Shown: positions 7,433 to 15,881, counted from the stretch's first letter. The stretch is 64,000 bases of DNA from Pseudolabrys sp035718275 (GCA_035718275.1 DASTHI010000003.1:62001-126000), one strand, 5' to 3'. Notes: generated from the sequence alone by a model not told the origin. Made by a program: numbers and translations.

Positions 7433-8212
7433 ATGGTCGAATTTACGCTGCCCCGAAATTCCAAGATCAAAGAGGGCAAGACGTGGCCGCGCAGCACGCA
7501 CGCAACCCACCTCTCCGAATTCCGAATCTATCGCTGGAATCCGGAAGACGGCCAGAACCCATCGATCGATACGTACTATGTCGATCGGGATGATTGCGGC
7601 CCGATGGTTCTCGACGCGCTCATCTGGATCAAGAACAATGTCGATCCGACGCTTACCTTCCGTCGATCGTGCCGTGAAGGTGTCTGTGGCTCGTGCGCGA
7701 TGAACATCGACGGCACCAACACGCTTGCTTGCACGAAAGCGATCGACGATTCCCGAACTCCGGTGAAGATTTACCCGCTGCCCCATCAGCCCGTCGTAAA
7801 AGATCTCGTTCCCGACTTGAATAATTTCTACGCGCAATACGCGTCTATCGAACCCTGGCTGCAGACTGCAACGCCGACACCGGAGAAGGAGTGGCGGCAG
7901 ACTCATGAAGATCGGGCCAAGCTCGATGGGATGTACGAGTGCATCCTCTGCGCGTGCTGCTCCACCTCCTGTCCGAGCTACTGGTGGAATTCGGATCGCT
8001 ATCTCGGACCTGCGGCGTTGCTGCAGGCGAATAGATGGGTTCAGGACAGTCGTGACGAAGCGACGGGTGCCCGGCTGGATAATCTTGAGGATCCTTTCCG
8101 GATTTACCGATGCCACACGATTCTGAATTGTTCGAAGGCGTGTCCAAAAGGGCTCAATCCGGCGAAGGAAATCGCGGTATTGAAAAAGGCATTGGTTGAT
8201 CGGCAACTTTGA
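7433..8212 (+). CDS. sdhB: succinate dehydrogenase, iron-sulfur subunit
   Basis: 259 residues. The plant-type [2Fe-2S] site uses Cys80, Cys85, Cys88 (CREGVCGSC) and Cys100. The C-terminal domain has CILCACCSTSCP (170-181) and CHTILNCSKACPKGLNP (227-243), which bind the [4Fe-4S] and [3Fe-4S] clusters. SdhB wires FAD in SdhA to the quinone site in SdhCD. The gene starts 12 bases after sdhA and is the last of the operon. No hairpin with a T-run follows the stop. Confidence 0.98.
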   Translation: MVEFTLPRNSKIKEGKTWPRSTHATHLSEFRIYRWNPEDGQNPSIDTYYVDRDDCGPMVLDALIWIKNNVDPTLTFRRSCREGVCGSCAMNIDGTNTLACTKAIDDSRTPVKIYPLPHQPVVKDLVPDLNNFYAQYASIEPWLQTATPTPEKEWRQTHEDRAKLDGMYECILCACCSTSCPSYWWNSDRYLGPAALLQANRWVQDSRDEATGARLDNLEDPFRIYRCHTILNCSKACPKGLNPAKEIAVLKKALVDRQL

Positions 8213-8266
8213 AGTTCTACCTTCCCGGAGCGGAACTCGCCGTTCGCACGCCGCGTTTGCCGGGGC

Positions 8267-8749
8267 ATGAATCCGCAAAGCCGGGTGTGGGAAATTCTTG
8301 AGCACTCGTCGGTCGGAATGCTTACGACGCGTTTCTCTGGCGGCCTGCGCGCGCGTCCCCTTGATGCGCGGCCTGCGCGTAAGGTCCGGGCGATCTACTT
8401 CGTAATCGACGTGCGTGGGCTCAAGGATGACGAGATCCAGGCGTCACCCGACGTCGGATTTACCACGGTGGATCACAAAAATCGGGCTTATCTTTCGATC
8501 ACGGGAACGGCCGAGGTCCTGCGGGACCATACGCTTGCACAGCATCTTTGGAAAAAGAGCGACAGCGTCTGGTGGCCGAAAGGCCCCTAGGACCAGAATG
8601 TGCGTGTATTGCGGATCAACCCGGCCCTTGCGGAATTGTGGGACGGTCCGGCGAGCTCCGCCGTAGCCCGCTACGAATTCGCCAAAGCGCGCGAAACTCA
8701 TCAACAGCCTCGCCTTGGGCAGAACCGGAAGCTCGTAGTCGAGATGTAA
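8267..8749 (+). pseudogene. PPOX-fold general stress protein (pyridoxamine-phosphate-oxidase-like), interrupted by one in-frame TAG
   Basis: Codons 1-107 read MNPQSRVWEILEHSSVGMLT, then a flavin-type split barrel including RGLKDDEIQASPDVGFT and YLSITGTAEV, up to WWPKGP. A TAG then occurs at 8588-8590. Reading on in the same frame gives DQNVRVLRINPALAELWDGP, then YEFAKARE and GQNRKLVVEM before a TAA at 8747-8749. That is exactly the C-terminal third of the general stress protein/BLI-3-like FMN-binding family. There is no length change, so one base substitution (for example from GAG or CAG) explains the break. It is a recent pseudogene, a read-through gene or a sequencing error. The truncated product would lack the final strand and helix of the fold. 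Confidence 0.8.
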
Positions 8750-8896
8750 ATTGCGCCCCGAAGACCCCGCGACACGATTTTCACACGCCGTCTCTCGGCT
8801 AATCGAATGAGAGCGATGCTCACCAGTACCGCCACGATACAACTTATGCTTGCATCATAACACACTCCGTGCAGCAATGCGGCCAGAGGTATCGTT

Positions 8897-10006
8897 GTGT
8901 ATTGGTACAGAGTTCTCCCGATCGTGGGCGTTTTGCTATGCGCCGGTTGTGGGCCGATTTCAAAGCTGCCGTCGCTTCCTGCCGCCGAGATCGAAAAAGA
9001 ACGCCGCAACCAGGAGATCGAACATCTCCGGGATTACTTCGCGCAGCTCGCGCGGCTCGACAACGTCGCCTTTCGCTTGCGCGTGGCGAATCGTGATGCG
9101 TGTGGCGCTTGGGCGTGGGCCCAGATCGGTTTGAACGCCGGCACGGTAAGGGCCCTGCCGCGAAAGTATCGCCATTTTGCCCACGAGGAGATTTCGCTCA
9201 GTTGGGATCGCGCCACGGTTCTTTCCGTCGCCACCGGTTCGCCAGCCGATCAAGCAGGCATAAGGCCCGGCGACCAACTGCTCACGTTCAACAATGAAGC
9301 GGTCCCCGGGTTGCGGACGTCCAGTTGGATCGGTGGGTACGTGCGCAGCAATGGCGAGAGCCCGATCAAGGTTCTGGTGCGACGCGGTGGAAGCGACGAA
9401 ATGCACACCGTGTATCCGGTCAGGGCCTGCGCCATTCCGATCGAGCTCAAGATCAATCCGGAAACGAATGCGGTTACGACCAGCGACCACATCGTGATCC
9501 ATTCAAGCGTCCTGAGAATTGCACGCACCGATGCGCAGCTTGCTTTGGTCATTGGGCATGAGCTTGCTCACTCCAATCTCGGCCATCTGGACAAGCAGCA
9601 AACAAATAGAATGATCGGGTGGGCCGCTGGCGCAGTTCTTGATGCGGGCGTTTCGCTGGCAGGAATTCCGACAAGGATTTTTTCGAAGGAATTCGCTGCT
9701 GCCGGATCCCGGGCGTTCAGCATCGCATTCGAGCGCGAGGCAGACTATGTCGGCGCCTACTATGCGGCGCGGGCAGGATTCGATCTTGCCGGGGCGGAGC
9801 AGATTTGGCGGGCATTTGGCCTTGAGAATCCCGGCAGTATCCGGATTACGACCGACCACCCGATTACTCCGGTTCGTTTCGTTCAAATGCAGCAAGTTGC
9901 TGCCGAGATCGCGGACAAGCAGCGGCGCAACCTTCCGCTTATTCCCGAACTGCGCGAAGCGGAGCCGCTCGAGAATCAGCAGGCCGCCGCCTGGGATTAC
10001 TATTGA
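8897..10006 (+). CDS. PDZ-M48 metalloprotease lipoprotein
   Basis: 369 residues from a GTG at 8897. A short hydrophobic N-terminus ends in LLCAGC with Cys18 as the likely lipidation site, so the protein probably sits on the periplasmic face of a membrane. Residues about 100-180 form a PDZ-like domain (SPADQAGIRPGDQLLTFNN). The M48 catalytic domain follows: HELAH (221-225) gives two zinc ligands and the catalytic Glu, and EREAD (279-283) gives the third ligand. BepA/LoiP-type proteins of this class degrade or chaperone outer-membrane proteins. The PDZ domain in front of the protease is less usual and suggests recognition of exposed C-termini. The gene stands alone, with 147 bases before it and 207 after it that hold nothing I recognise. 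Confidence 0.85.
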   Translation: MYWYRVLPIVGVLLCAGCGPISKLPSLPAAEIEKERRNQEIEHLRDYFAQLARLDNVAFRLRVANRDACGAWAWAQIGLNAGTVRALPRKYRHFAHEEISLSWDRATVLSVATGSPADQAGIRPGDQLLTFNNEAVPGLRTSSWIGGYVRSNGESPIKVLVRRGGSDEMHTVYPVRACAIPIELKINPETNAVTTSDHIVIHSSVLRIARTDAQLALVIGHELAHSNLGHLDKQQTNRMIGWAAGAVLDAGVSLAGIPTRIFSKEFAAAGSRAFSIAFEREADYVGAYYAARAGFDLAGAEQIWRAFGLENPGSIRITTDHPITPVRFVQMQQVAAEIADKQRRNLPLIPELREAEPLENQQAAAWDYY

Positions 10007-10213
10007 GCAGTTCTTTCAAAAAATGGGCTCTGCTCACAAGGCCATCCTACGGCCGGCGTTCTTTCGCACACTAATATCGCGGGTATCGAGGCCTTATAGA
10101 TCGACCAACTTCAAAGCCGTTGAGGCCGAAACAAGTGTTTCGTCCGAGCGCACCGTAAAGCGCGTTTCAATCTTAAAGCAGTCCGTCTGGAAACGGTAAT
10201 CAGCGTTGCGTTT

Positions 10214-10633
10214 TCAGGCGCATTTCTTCGCCTGGCATAACCTCTCCAGCTCCGGGAAGGGCTTGTAGGCAGCATTTCGGCATTGCTCATTATCGGCATC
10301 GACCAGCTGGTTCAAATGCCCGGCGTAAAAATAGCCGATTCGATCCTTGCTTCCCGTGTAGTGCTTGTTTGCGTTCCTCGCATCGAAACGCACGCAAACC
10401 ACATACCGTTCTTCCTTGCCGGCAGCACGAAGTACAGGATCGGCGATGTATGCTCCGCGCACATTCGTCGGATCCTCGAGCGTGGTGGTCAGCGTATTCA
10501 GGACCTCATCCTTATAGTTCGCCGGAAACTGGTTGGCATTCTCGAGGGGCTCCTTGCTGCTTGACGAGCATGCCGCAAGACACAGCCAGGATGCTGATAA
10601 AAGACACGCGCTCGCGAAGGCTGTACTGCGCAT
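10214..10633 (-). CDS. small lipoprotein of unknown function
   Basis: 139 residues. The signal peptide ends in CLAAC (about 18-22), a good lipobox, and is followed by a serine-rich linker (SSSSK) typical of lipoproteins. The mature part has no domain I can name. It contains YKDEVLNTLTTTLEDPTNVRGAYIADPVL, and then RYVVCVRFDARN with YTGSKDRIGYFYAGHLNQLV, a pattern seen in conserved rhizobial hypothetical lipoproteins. It ends with a Cys pair around ERLCQAKKC. The gene lies 12 bases downstream of argG on the same strand, so it may be cotranscribed with it, but no functional link is evident. Confidence 0.75.
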   Translation of the reverse strand: MRSTAFASACLLSASWLCLAACSSSSKEPLENANQFPANYKDEVLNTLTTTLEDPTNVRGAYIADPVLRAAGKEERYVVCVRFDARNANKHYTGSKDRIGYFYAGHLNQLVDADNEQCRNAAYKPFPELERLCQAKKCA

Positions 10634-10645
10634 GTCGGCAGATCT

Positions 10646-11893
10646 TCAGTCGAGCTTCAGCTTTCGGCGCCGTTGCGCCAACGTCCGCAGGCGAAGCGCA
10701 TTAAGCTTGATGAAGCCTTCAGCGTCACGGTGGTCGTACGCCACTGCTCCCTCCTCAAACGTCACCAGGTCCTGGTCATACAGCGAAAATTTGCTTTCGC
10801 GGCCGACGACAGCGACATTTCCTTTGTACAGCTTGAGCCGGACGCGGCCAGTGACGAACTTCTGGCTTCTGTCAATTGCCGACTGGAGCATTTCGCGCTC
10901 CGGAGAAAACCAGAACCCATAATAGACGAGTTCGGCGTATTTCGGCATCAGCTCGTCCTTGAGATGCGCAGCACCGCGATCGAGCGTGATGGATTCGATT
11001 CCGCGGTGGGCTGCGAGCAGGATGGTTCCCCCCGGCGTTTCGTACATGCCTCGCGACTTCATGCCTACGAATCTGTTTTCGACGAGGTCGAGTCGGCCGA
11101 TACCGTTGACCCGCCCCAAATCGTTCAGCTGTTTCAGCAGCGCCGCGGGCGTCAGTCTCTTTCCGTCGATTGCAACCGGATCGCCCATTTCGAAGTCGAT
11201 GGCGATAGTCGTCGGCCTGTCGGGCGCCTTCTCGGGATCGACCGTGCGCGAGAACACGTAGTCGGGAACCTCCTGGCCAGGGTCTTCCAGGACTTTTCCT
11301 TCTGAGGAGGTGTGCAAAAGATTTGCATCCACTGAGAACGGGGCCTCGCCCCGCTTGTCCTTCGCGATCGGGATCTGGTGCTTTTCGGCAAACTCAATGA
11401 GCTTGGAGCGTGACGTAAGACTCCATTCGCGCCACGGGGCTATGACCTTGATCTCCGGATTCAGTGCGTAATAGGCGAGTTCGAACCTGACTTGGTCATT
11501 GCCCTTGCCCGTGGCACCATGGGCCACCGCATCAGCGCCGACCTTTTCGGCGATCTCGATCTGCCGTTTCGCAATCAAAGGACGCGCGATCGAGGTACCG
11601 AGCAGATATTGGCCCTCGTACAGCGCATTGGCGCGGAACATTGGAAATACGTAATCGCGAACGAACTCTTCTCGCAGGTCGTCGACAAAGATATTCTCAT
11701 CCTTGATGCCGAGAAGCCGCGCTTTTTCCTGCGCCGGCGCCAGTTCCTCTCCTTGTCCCAAATCGGCGGTAAATGTCACAACCTCGCAGGCATACGTACT
11801 CTGCAGCCATTTCAGGATGATGGACGTGTCGAGCCCGCCCGAATATGCGAGCACCACTTTTTTTACGTCCTTTTTGGTCTTCTCGATGGACAT
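10646..11893 (-). CDS. argG: argininosuccinate synthase
   Basis: 415 residues. The N-terminal PP-loop AYSGGLDTS (16-24) binds ATP, and the nearby EVVTFTADLGQGEEL is the second family signature. GATGKGNDQVRFE (around 129-141) is the citrulline/aspartate-binding signature. The enzyme joins citrulline and aspartate to argininosuccinate in arginine synthesis. The ATG at 11893 gives the family N-terminus with a short basic extension. The gene is divergent from nothing close: 107 bases separate it from the PAP2 gene upstream, which is on the same strand. Confidence 0.98.
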   Translation of the reverse strand: MSIEKTKKDVKKVVLAYSGGLDTSIILKWLQSTYACEVVTFTADLGQGEELAPAQEKARLLGIKDENIFVDDLREEFVRDYVFPMFRANALYEGQYLLGTSIARPLIAKRQIEIAEKVGADAVAHGATGKGNDQVRFELAYYALNPEIKVIAPWREWSLTSRSKLIEFAEKHQIPIAKDKRGEAPFSVDANLLHTSSEGKVLEDPGQEVPDYVFSRTVDPEKAPDRPTTIAIDFEMGDPVAIDGKRLTPAALLKQLNDLGRVNGIGRLDLVENRFVGMKSRGMYETPGGTILLAAHRGIESITLDRGAAHLKDELMPKYAELVYYGFWFSPEREMLQSAIDRSQKFVTGRVRLKLYKGNVAVVGRESKFSLYDQDLVTFEEGAVAYDHRDAEGFIKLNALRLRTLAQRRRKLKLD

Positions 11894-12000
11894 TGATCCG
11901 ACCCGCCCTAGAATTGCGGCGGACTATAAGACCAAAGAACAGCCGCGGAAAGACAGCGCTGGTCTACGCCGCGGCACAAAAGGTTAATTCATTCGCAGCG

Positions 12001-12777
12001 CTATCGCGGCTTCCGTTTTTTGCCGAGCAGGTCTGAAAAAAAATTCTGAATCGGCAAGCTCGCCCGCTCCAGCCAACCCTCGACGTCCTCATCCGAAAAG
12101 CTGGTGCGAGGCCAGCGATAGATGAGAGCGTACATGATCCAGATTATCAAGAACGTGAATACTCCCGCAAAGATGACATCTGATGGAAAATGCGCGCCCG
12201 CCATGATTCGGATCATTGCCATTCCGGTACCTAACGCCAGCGCGCCGGCATATGCGATGGCTCGCCACTGCGGCGGCGCAAGAGCCGCCGGCGCGAGCGT
12301 CCAATACGCTCCCGCGACATCGCCGGATACGAACGCGCAATTCGACGGGCAATCGCCGCGCGGATCCCACCAGGCCACGAAGTGCTGATTGCCTCCGAAC
12401 TCGGCGACATCGATGGGGCGCGGGCGGTCCCAGTGGTCCTTGAGCACGGCATTGACGAGAAGTCCCGGCGCGAGGGCCATCGTTGCAATCAAGAAAACCA
12501 TGGCCCTGCCAGAGATCAGCAGCTTCCGCCGCGGGAAGACCAGCTTGAGGACGAGCGCTGCGACTGCCGGCGCAACAAGCACGGTGCCGATCCAAAGCCC
12601 CACATCGCGGATCCGCATCAATGGCGGATAGATACGCAATGCGAACGCGTTGTGATTGGCGTCTTCGAACGAATGGAAGTAGCCCGCAACCTGAAGGTCG
12701 AGTTCGGGATAGACTCCAAATAGCACACCAGCAGCCACGCCGATCGCAATAACGATAATGAGCCCGGTTCGGTTCAT
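12001..12777 (-). CDS. PAP2-superfamily membrane phosphatase
   Basis: 258 residues with about six transmembrane helices. PAP2 motif 1 is KDHWDRPRP (near residue 114), and motif 3 is RIMAGAHFPSDV, supplying Arg, His and Asp. Motif 2, usually PSGH, reads FVSGD here, so the usual acid/base His is replaced by Asp. Two cysteines just before it (DCPSNCAFVSGD) are in a periplasmic loop and could form a disulfide. Relatives dephosphorylate lipid A, phosphatidylglycerol phosphate, undecaprenyl diphosphate or phosphatidate at the periplasmic face of the inner membrane. Which substrate is used here cannot be told. The C-terminus is a basic, cytoplasmic tail (GKKRKPR). Confidence 0.85.
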   Translation of the reverse strand: MNRTGLIIVIAIGVAAGVLFGVYPELDLQVAGYFHSFEDANHNAFALRIYPPLMRIRDVGLWIGTVLVAPAVAALVLKLVFPRRKLLISGRAMVFLIATMALAPGLLVNAVLKDHWDRPRPIDVAEFGGNQHFVAWWDPRGDCPSNCAFVSGDVAGAYWTLAPAALAPPQWRAIAYAGALALGTGMAMIRIMAGAHFPSDVIFAGVFTFLIIWIMYALIYRWPRTSFSDEDVEGWLERASLPIQNFFSDLLGKKRKPR

Positions 12778-12853
12778 GGGTTCCGTCTAGCCGACACTTG
12801 CCGAAATAGAAAGCTGTCGCAGCGGAATGTCGTCCTGCCTCCCATGTCGCGTC

Positions 12854-12859
12854 TATAAT
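12854..12859 (+). promoter_or_regulatory. perfect -10 box TATAAT placed for a leaderless start
   Basis: TATAAT at 12854-12859 ends six bases before the ATG of the downstream isomerase gene, so the expected transcription start falls on or next to that ATG. There is no Shine-Dalgarno sequence between them and no good -35 hexamer at 16-18 bases. This suggests, but does not prove, a leaderless transcript. Confidence 0.4.
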
Positions 12860-12865
12860 GCATGA

Positions 12866-13534
12866 ATGAAGAGAGCGGTGCTGGACTTCTGGTTCGAGCT
12901 TGCATCGAGCTATTCGTATCCGGCAGCGATGCGCATCGCACCGCTCGCCGAAGCAAGAGGCGTCGCCGTGCGCTGGCGGCCCTTTTTGCTCGGGCCCATT
13001 TTCAAGTCGCAAGGGTGGACGACATCGCCTTTCAATATTTATTCCGCCAAAGGACGCAACATGTGGCGCGACCTTGAGCGCATCTGCAGCGGAATGGGCC
13101 TTGTATTCGCCCGGCCTCAGATCTTTCCGCAGAACGCAGTACTGGCGGCTCGGCTTGCGCTCGTCGGGCTCCAGGACGGGTGGGGCGAGGACTACGTACG
13201 TTCAGTGTATCTTGCAGAATTCGGCCACGGACGCGACATCGGCGATGCCGCCGTGCTTGCCGAAATACTGGAGCAACTCGGCCAGAACTCCGCCACAACA
13301 ATCGAGCGCGCGCGGTCGGTCGAGACAAAGTCTCGTTTGCGGGAATCAACTGAAGAGGCCCAACGGCTCGGAATTTTCGGATCGCCGAGCTTTGTTGCGG
13401 CGGATGGAGAGCTCTTTTGGGGTAACGACAGGCTTGAGCCGGGCCTCGAGTGGGCTACGCGTTTGCGATCATGCGCTCGCGCCAGCGTCCCGCATTGCGG
13501 CCAGCAAGCAGCCAATACACCAGACCTCCGATGA
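12866..13534 (+). CDS. 2-hydroxychromene-2-carboxylate isomerase family protein (DsbA/thioredoxin-like fold, kappa-GST type)
   Basis: 222 residues. LDFWFELASSYSYPAAMRI carries the Ser at the position of the catalytic Ser in NahD/kappa-class GST proteins. RWRPFLLGPIFKSQGW, NMWRDLERIC and GIFGSPSFVA (with the cis-Pro loop) complete the family pattern. Such enzymes isomerise 2-hydroxychromene-2-carboxylate in naphthalene breakdown, but in rhizobia they are mostly glutathione-dependent enzymes of unknown substrate. Conserved sequence ends at ELFWGNDRLE. The last 25 residues (after about 197) are not family-like and overlap the end of the convergent gene by 80 bases. The native stop may therefore have been lost. 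Confidence 0.85.
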   Translation: MKRAVLDFWFELASSYSYPAAMRIAPLAEARGVAVRWRPFLLGPIFKSQGWTTSPFNIYSAKGRNMWRDLERICSGMGLVFARPQIFPQNAVLAARLALVGLQDGWGEDYVRSVYLAEFGHGRDIGDAAVLAEILEQLGQNSATTIERARSVETKSRLRESTEEAQRLGIFGSPSFVAADGELFWGNDRLEPGLEWATRLRSCARASVPHCGQQAANTPDLR

Positions 13535-13910
13535 TGCCAGCGGCGGCCGCAAGCTGCAGCGCATTGCTGACCGGCGGCATATCAGTCGTGTTTTCCAGCC
13601 GCACGGAAATATCCGAGCCGAAATAGGAAGCGAGCCCAACCAGGGCACCGCCCACCCCGTAATAGAGAAAGCTTCGCATGCGCGCGACCTCGGCAATCAC
13701 AATCGCCACGACAGCAGGCACTACAGCGACGGCGCCGACGAAGCTGGTTGCGAAGAACGACACGACGAAGAATGTGACCCGCTCGAACGGGTCGGAATCC
13801 ACGCCGGCCCAATCCGGCGCCACGATGCCGAGGGCCAAGGTGATCCCCGCCGCCATCATCGAGACGATGAGCGCAAAACAAATGACAATGATTCGGCCAA
13901 AAAGGGACAT
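13455..13910 (-). CDS. four-helix membrane protein of unknown function
   Basis: 151 residues from the ATG at 13910, with AGGA about 11 bases upstream. An in-frame upstream ATG would add 16 residues without a ribosome-binding site. Hydrophobic segments lie at about 5-27, 43-70, 78-98 and 118-138, so four helices are expected. A short charged loop follows the third. No family motif is recognised. Similar small membrane proteins are conserved hypotheticals in Bradyrhizobium relatives. The 3' end overlaps the convergent isomerase gene by 80 bases, and this frame stays family-like (membrane helix plus RWRERMIANA tail) to its stop, so this one is probably intact. Confidence 0.7.
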   Translation of the reverse strand: MSLFGRIIVICFALIVSMMAAGITLALGIVAPDWAGVDSDPFERVTFFVVSFFATSFVGAVAVVPAVVAIVIAEVARMRSFLYYGVGGALVGLASYFGSDISVRLENTTDMPPVSNALQLAAAAGIIGGLVYWLLAGRNAGRWRERMIANA

Positions 13911-13992
13911 TGCTGCCGTCCTGTCCTGAACCGGGATGAGGCTACTTAGGAGCCGCATTTCATATCAGAACCGGACAGTTCCGTACGCAAGC

Positions 13993-14023
13993 AAAAAGGC
14001 CGGGCACCGGGCCCGGCCTTTTT
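13993..14023. terminator. rho-independent terminator, symmetrical
   Basis: A perfect 13-bp inverted repeat (13993-14005 and 14011-14023, AAAAAGGCCGGGC against GCCCGGCCTTTTT) has a 5-base loop. The A/T ends let it work in either direction. It lies 20 bases past the end of the SPW-repeat gene on the minus strand, which is its most likely client, and just upstream of the four-helix protein gene, insulating it from read-through. Confidence 0.88.
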
Positions 14024-14042
14024 GCCTTGTTTGCCTAGGCAC

Positions 14043-14399
14043 TCATGCTGTCGTGGTGCGCGGCGGCACCCTGTGAAGCATCCAGATCTCGATGGCCGCA
14101 ATGATTGCGACGATCAAGCCCGTGAAAAACAGCACAAGCGTCGGCGCCTGTTGTCCGGATACGCCGATAACCCAGGGCGAGACCAGCACCCAGATGCCAA
14201 GGACAAGATTGACCCACTCTTCCCATTCCGCGAATGCCGAGAGCGCCGCAATTGCGAAAATCGCAATCGCAAGCGCACTTAGCCAGGCTGTCCATGCAGC
14301 AGCTGTCGTGGCGGAGAAGCCCACAATCCACGGCGAGAGGAAGAGCCATATTGCGAGGATGAGGTTGATGACATCCCCAGCTGCCTGGTTTCTTCTCAT
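14043..14399 (-). CDS. SPW-repeat membrane protein
   Basis: 118 residues. Two copies of the SPW module are visible, each a pair of helices around a Ser-Pro-Trp: IWLFLSPWIVGFS (residues 17-29) and IWVLVSPWVIGVS (about 69-81). The halves begin with the similar DVINLILAIW and EWVNLVLGIW. This is the duplicated architecture of the SPW-repeat family of inner-membrane proteins, whose function is unknown. It has a GGAGGT-like site just before the ATG (TGGAGGTCCCATG), and a strong terminator follows it, so it is a single-gene unit. Confidence 0.88.
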   Translation of the reverse strand: MRRNQAAGDVINLILAIWLFLSPWIVGFSATTAAAWTAWLSALAIAIFAIAALSAFAEWEEWVNLVLGIWVLVSPWVIGVSGQQAPTLVLFFTGLIVAIIAAIEIWMLHRVPPRTTTA

Positions 14400-14555
14400 G
14401 GGACCTCCATTCAGAACCGAGGTCAGGTTCCGGTTGACGCCCCCTTAATCTCCGTCACCCGTGCGCCATACCGCGCCGGGCGGGCGGAGGCTTCGTTTGC
14501 TAACGCGCTCAATCGCCTCAGGTTTCGTTAACTCTACGCCTCTGCACGCGGCAGC

Positions 14556-15776
14556 CTAGTCCGTCATTGCCATCGCCCGTAAGGCGAGGCGCTCCCGCGC
14601 CGATAGCTTCTCTGTGGCACTCTTCAGCTGTCCACACGCCGCCAGGATGTCGCGCCCACGCGGGGTCCGTACCGGCGAGGCATAGCCGGCATCGAATACG
14701 ACTTGCGAGAATTTTTCGATCTGCTCCCAGTCCGAGCATTCATACCGCGTACCCGGCCAGGGGTTGAACGGAATCAGGTTGATCTTTGCAGGAATGCCTT
14801 TGAGCAGCCGTACCAGTGCCTTTGCATCATCGACCGAGTCATTGACCCCCTTGAGCATGACGTACTCGAAAGTCACGCGCTTGGCATTGGACGCGCCCGG
14901 ATAGTTCCGACACGCTTCCAGCAGTTCGCCGATCGGATATTTGCGATTGAGGGGCACAAGTTCGTCGCGAAGCTCGTCCCGCGTGGCGTGCAACGAGACT
15001 GCCAGCATACAGCCGATTTCGGCGCCGGCGCGGTGGATATTCGGCACGACGCCCGAGGTGGAAAGCGTGATGCGCCGCTTGGAAATCGCTACCCCTTCCC
15101 CATCCGCAACAATTAACAGCGCGTCACGAACAGCATCGAAGTTATAGAGCGGCTCCCCCATGCCCATCATCACGACATTGGTGATGCAGCGATCACCAGC
15201 GGGAACCACCCCGACGGTCGGGCGTGTCCCACCAGGCCAGTCTCCCAGCCGGTCGCGAGCCGCGATAACCTGGCCGACGATTTCGCTCGCCGTCAGGTTC
15301 CGCACCAGTCGCTGGGTGCCGGTATGGCAGAATGTGCAATTGAGGGTGCAACCGACCTGACTGGAGACGCACAGGGTCCCGCGCTCGTTGTCGGGGATAT
15401 AGACGCATTCGACCTCGGGCGAATGTGCAGTCTGAGATCCCCCCGGCAGCCGCAGCAGCCATTTGCGTGTTCCGTCGACGGATACCTGTTCCGTCACCAC
15501 CTCGGGACGGCTTAGCGTGCAACGATCCGATAGTGCCGCTCGCAAATCCTGCGAAATGCTCGTCATGACGTTGAAGTCGGTGACCCCTCTAAAATACATC
15601 CAGTGCCACAGCTGCTGCACCCGCATTTTGCGCTGGTGATCGCGCACACCCAACTCGCCTAGGAAGTCGGCCAGTTGCGATCGGCTCATGCCGATAAGGG
15701 ACGGTTTCTCCGGCGCGACATACTTTTCGAGCGGCATTTTTTCGATCCGCTCGGGGCTTTGCACGTCCAGGGTCAT
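14556..15776 (-). CDS. rlmN: dual-specificity 23S rRNA/tRNA adenine C2-methyltransferase
   Basis: 406 residues. The radical-SAM motif CTLNCTFC (Cys143, Cys147, Cys150) binds the [4Fe-4S] cluster. It is preceded by LCVSSQVG and followed by HTGTQRLVRNL, both RlmN signatures. GMGEPLYN is the SAM-binding GGE-like motif, and AACGQL near residue 380 holds the methyl-carrying Cys. RlmN methylates A2503 of 23S rRNA and A37 of some tRNAs. The length is about 10-20 residues longer than E. coli RlmN because of an N-terminal extension. Confidence 0.97.
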   Translation of the reverse strand: MTLDVQSPERIEKMPLEKYVAPEKPSLIGMSRSQLADFLGELGVRDHQRKMRVQQLWHWMYFRGVTDFNVMTSISQDLRAALSDRCTLSRPEVVTEQVSVDGTRKWLLRLPGGSQTAHSPEVECVYIPDNERGTLCVSSQVGCTLNCTFCHTGTQRLVRNLTASEIVGQVIAARDRLGDWPGGTRPTVGVVPAGDRCITNVVMMGMGEPLYNFDAVRDALLIVADGEGVAISKRRITLSTSGVVPNIHRAGAEIGCMLAVSLHATRDELRDELVPLNRKYPIGELLEACRNYPGASNAKRVTFEYVMLKGVNDSVDDAKALVRLLKGIPAKINLIPFNPWPGTRYECSDWEQIEKFSQVVFDAGYASPVRTPRGRDILAACGQLKSATEKLSARERLALRAMAMTD

Positions 15777-15881
15777 GCAGCGATGCTCGCGCCGGGCTGC
15801 CGGGATTGGCTGCCACAGATGTCGTTCTATCTATGCGAGATCAAACGACAGCGCCACTAGGCAGGGGTTCGGCAACCCCGG

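Noticed and set aside
6848..8305. A 485-codon minus-strand frame opposite sdhA/sdhB
   Set aside because: It mirrors two clear enzyme genes and its translation has the Arg/His-rich look of an antisense frame in GC-rich DNA.
12089..13012. A 307-codon minus-strand frame over the PAP2 gene
   Set aside because: It is a shadow in another frame. The PAP2 frame carries all the membrane helices and motifs.
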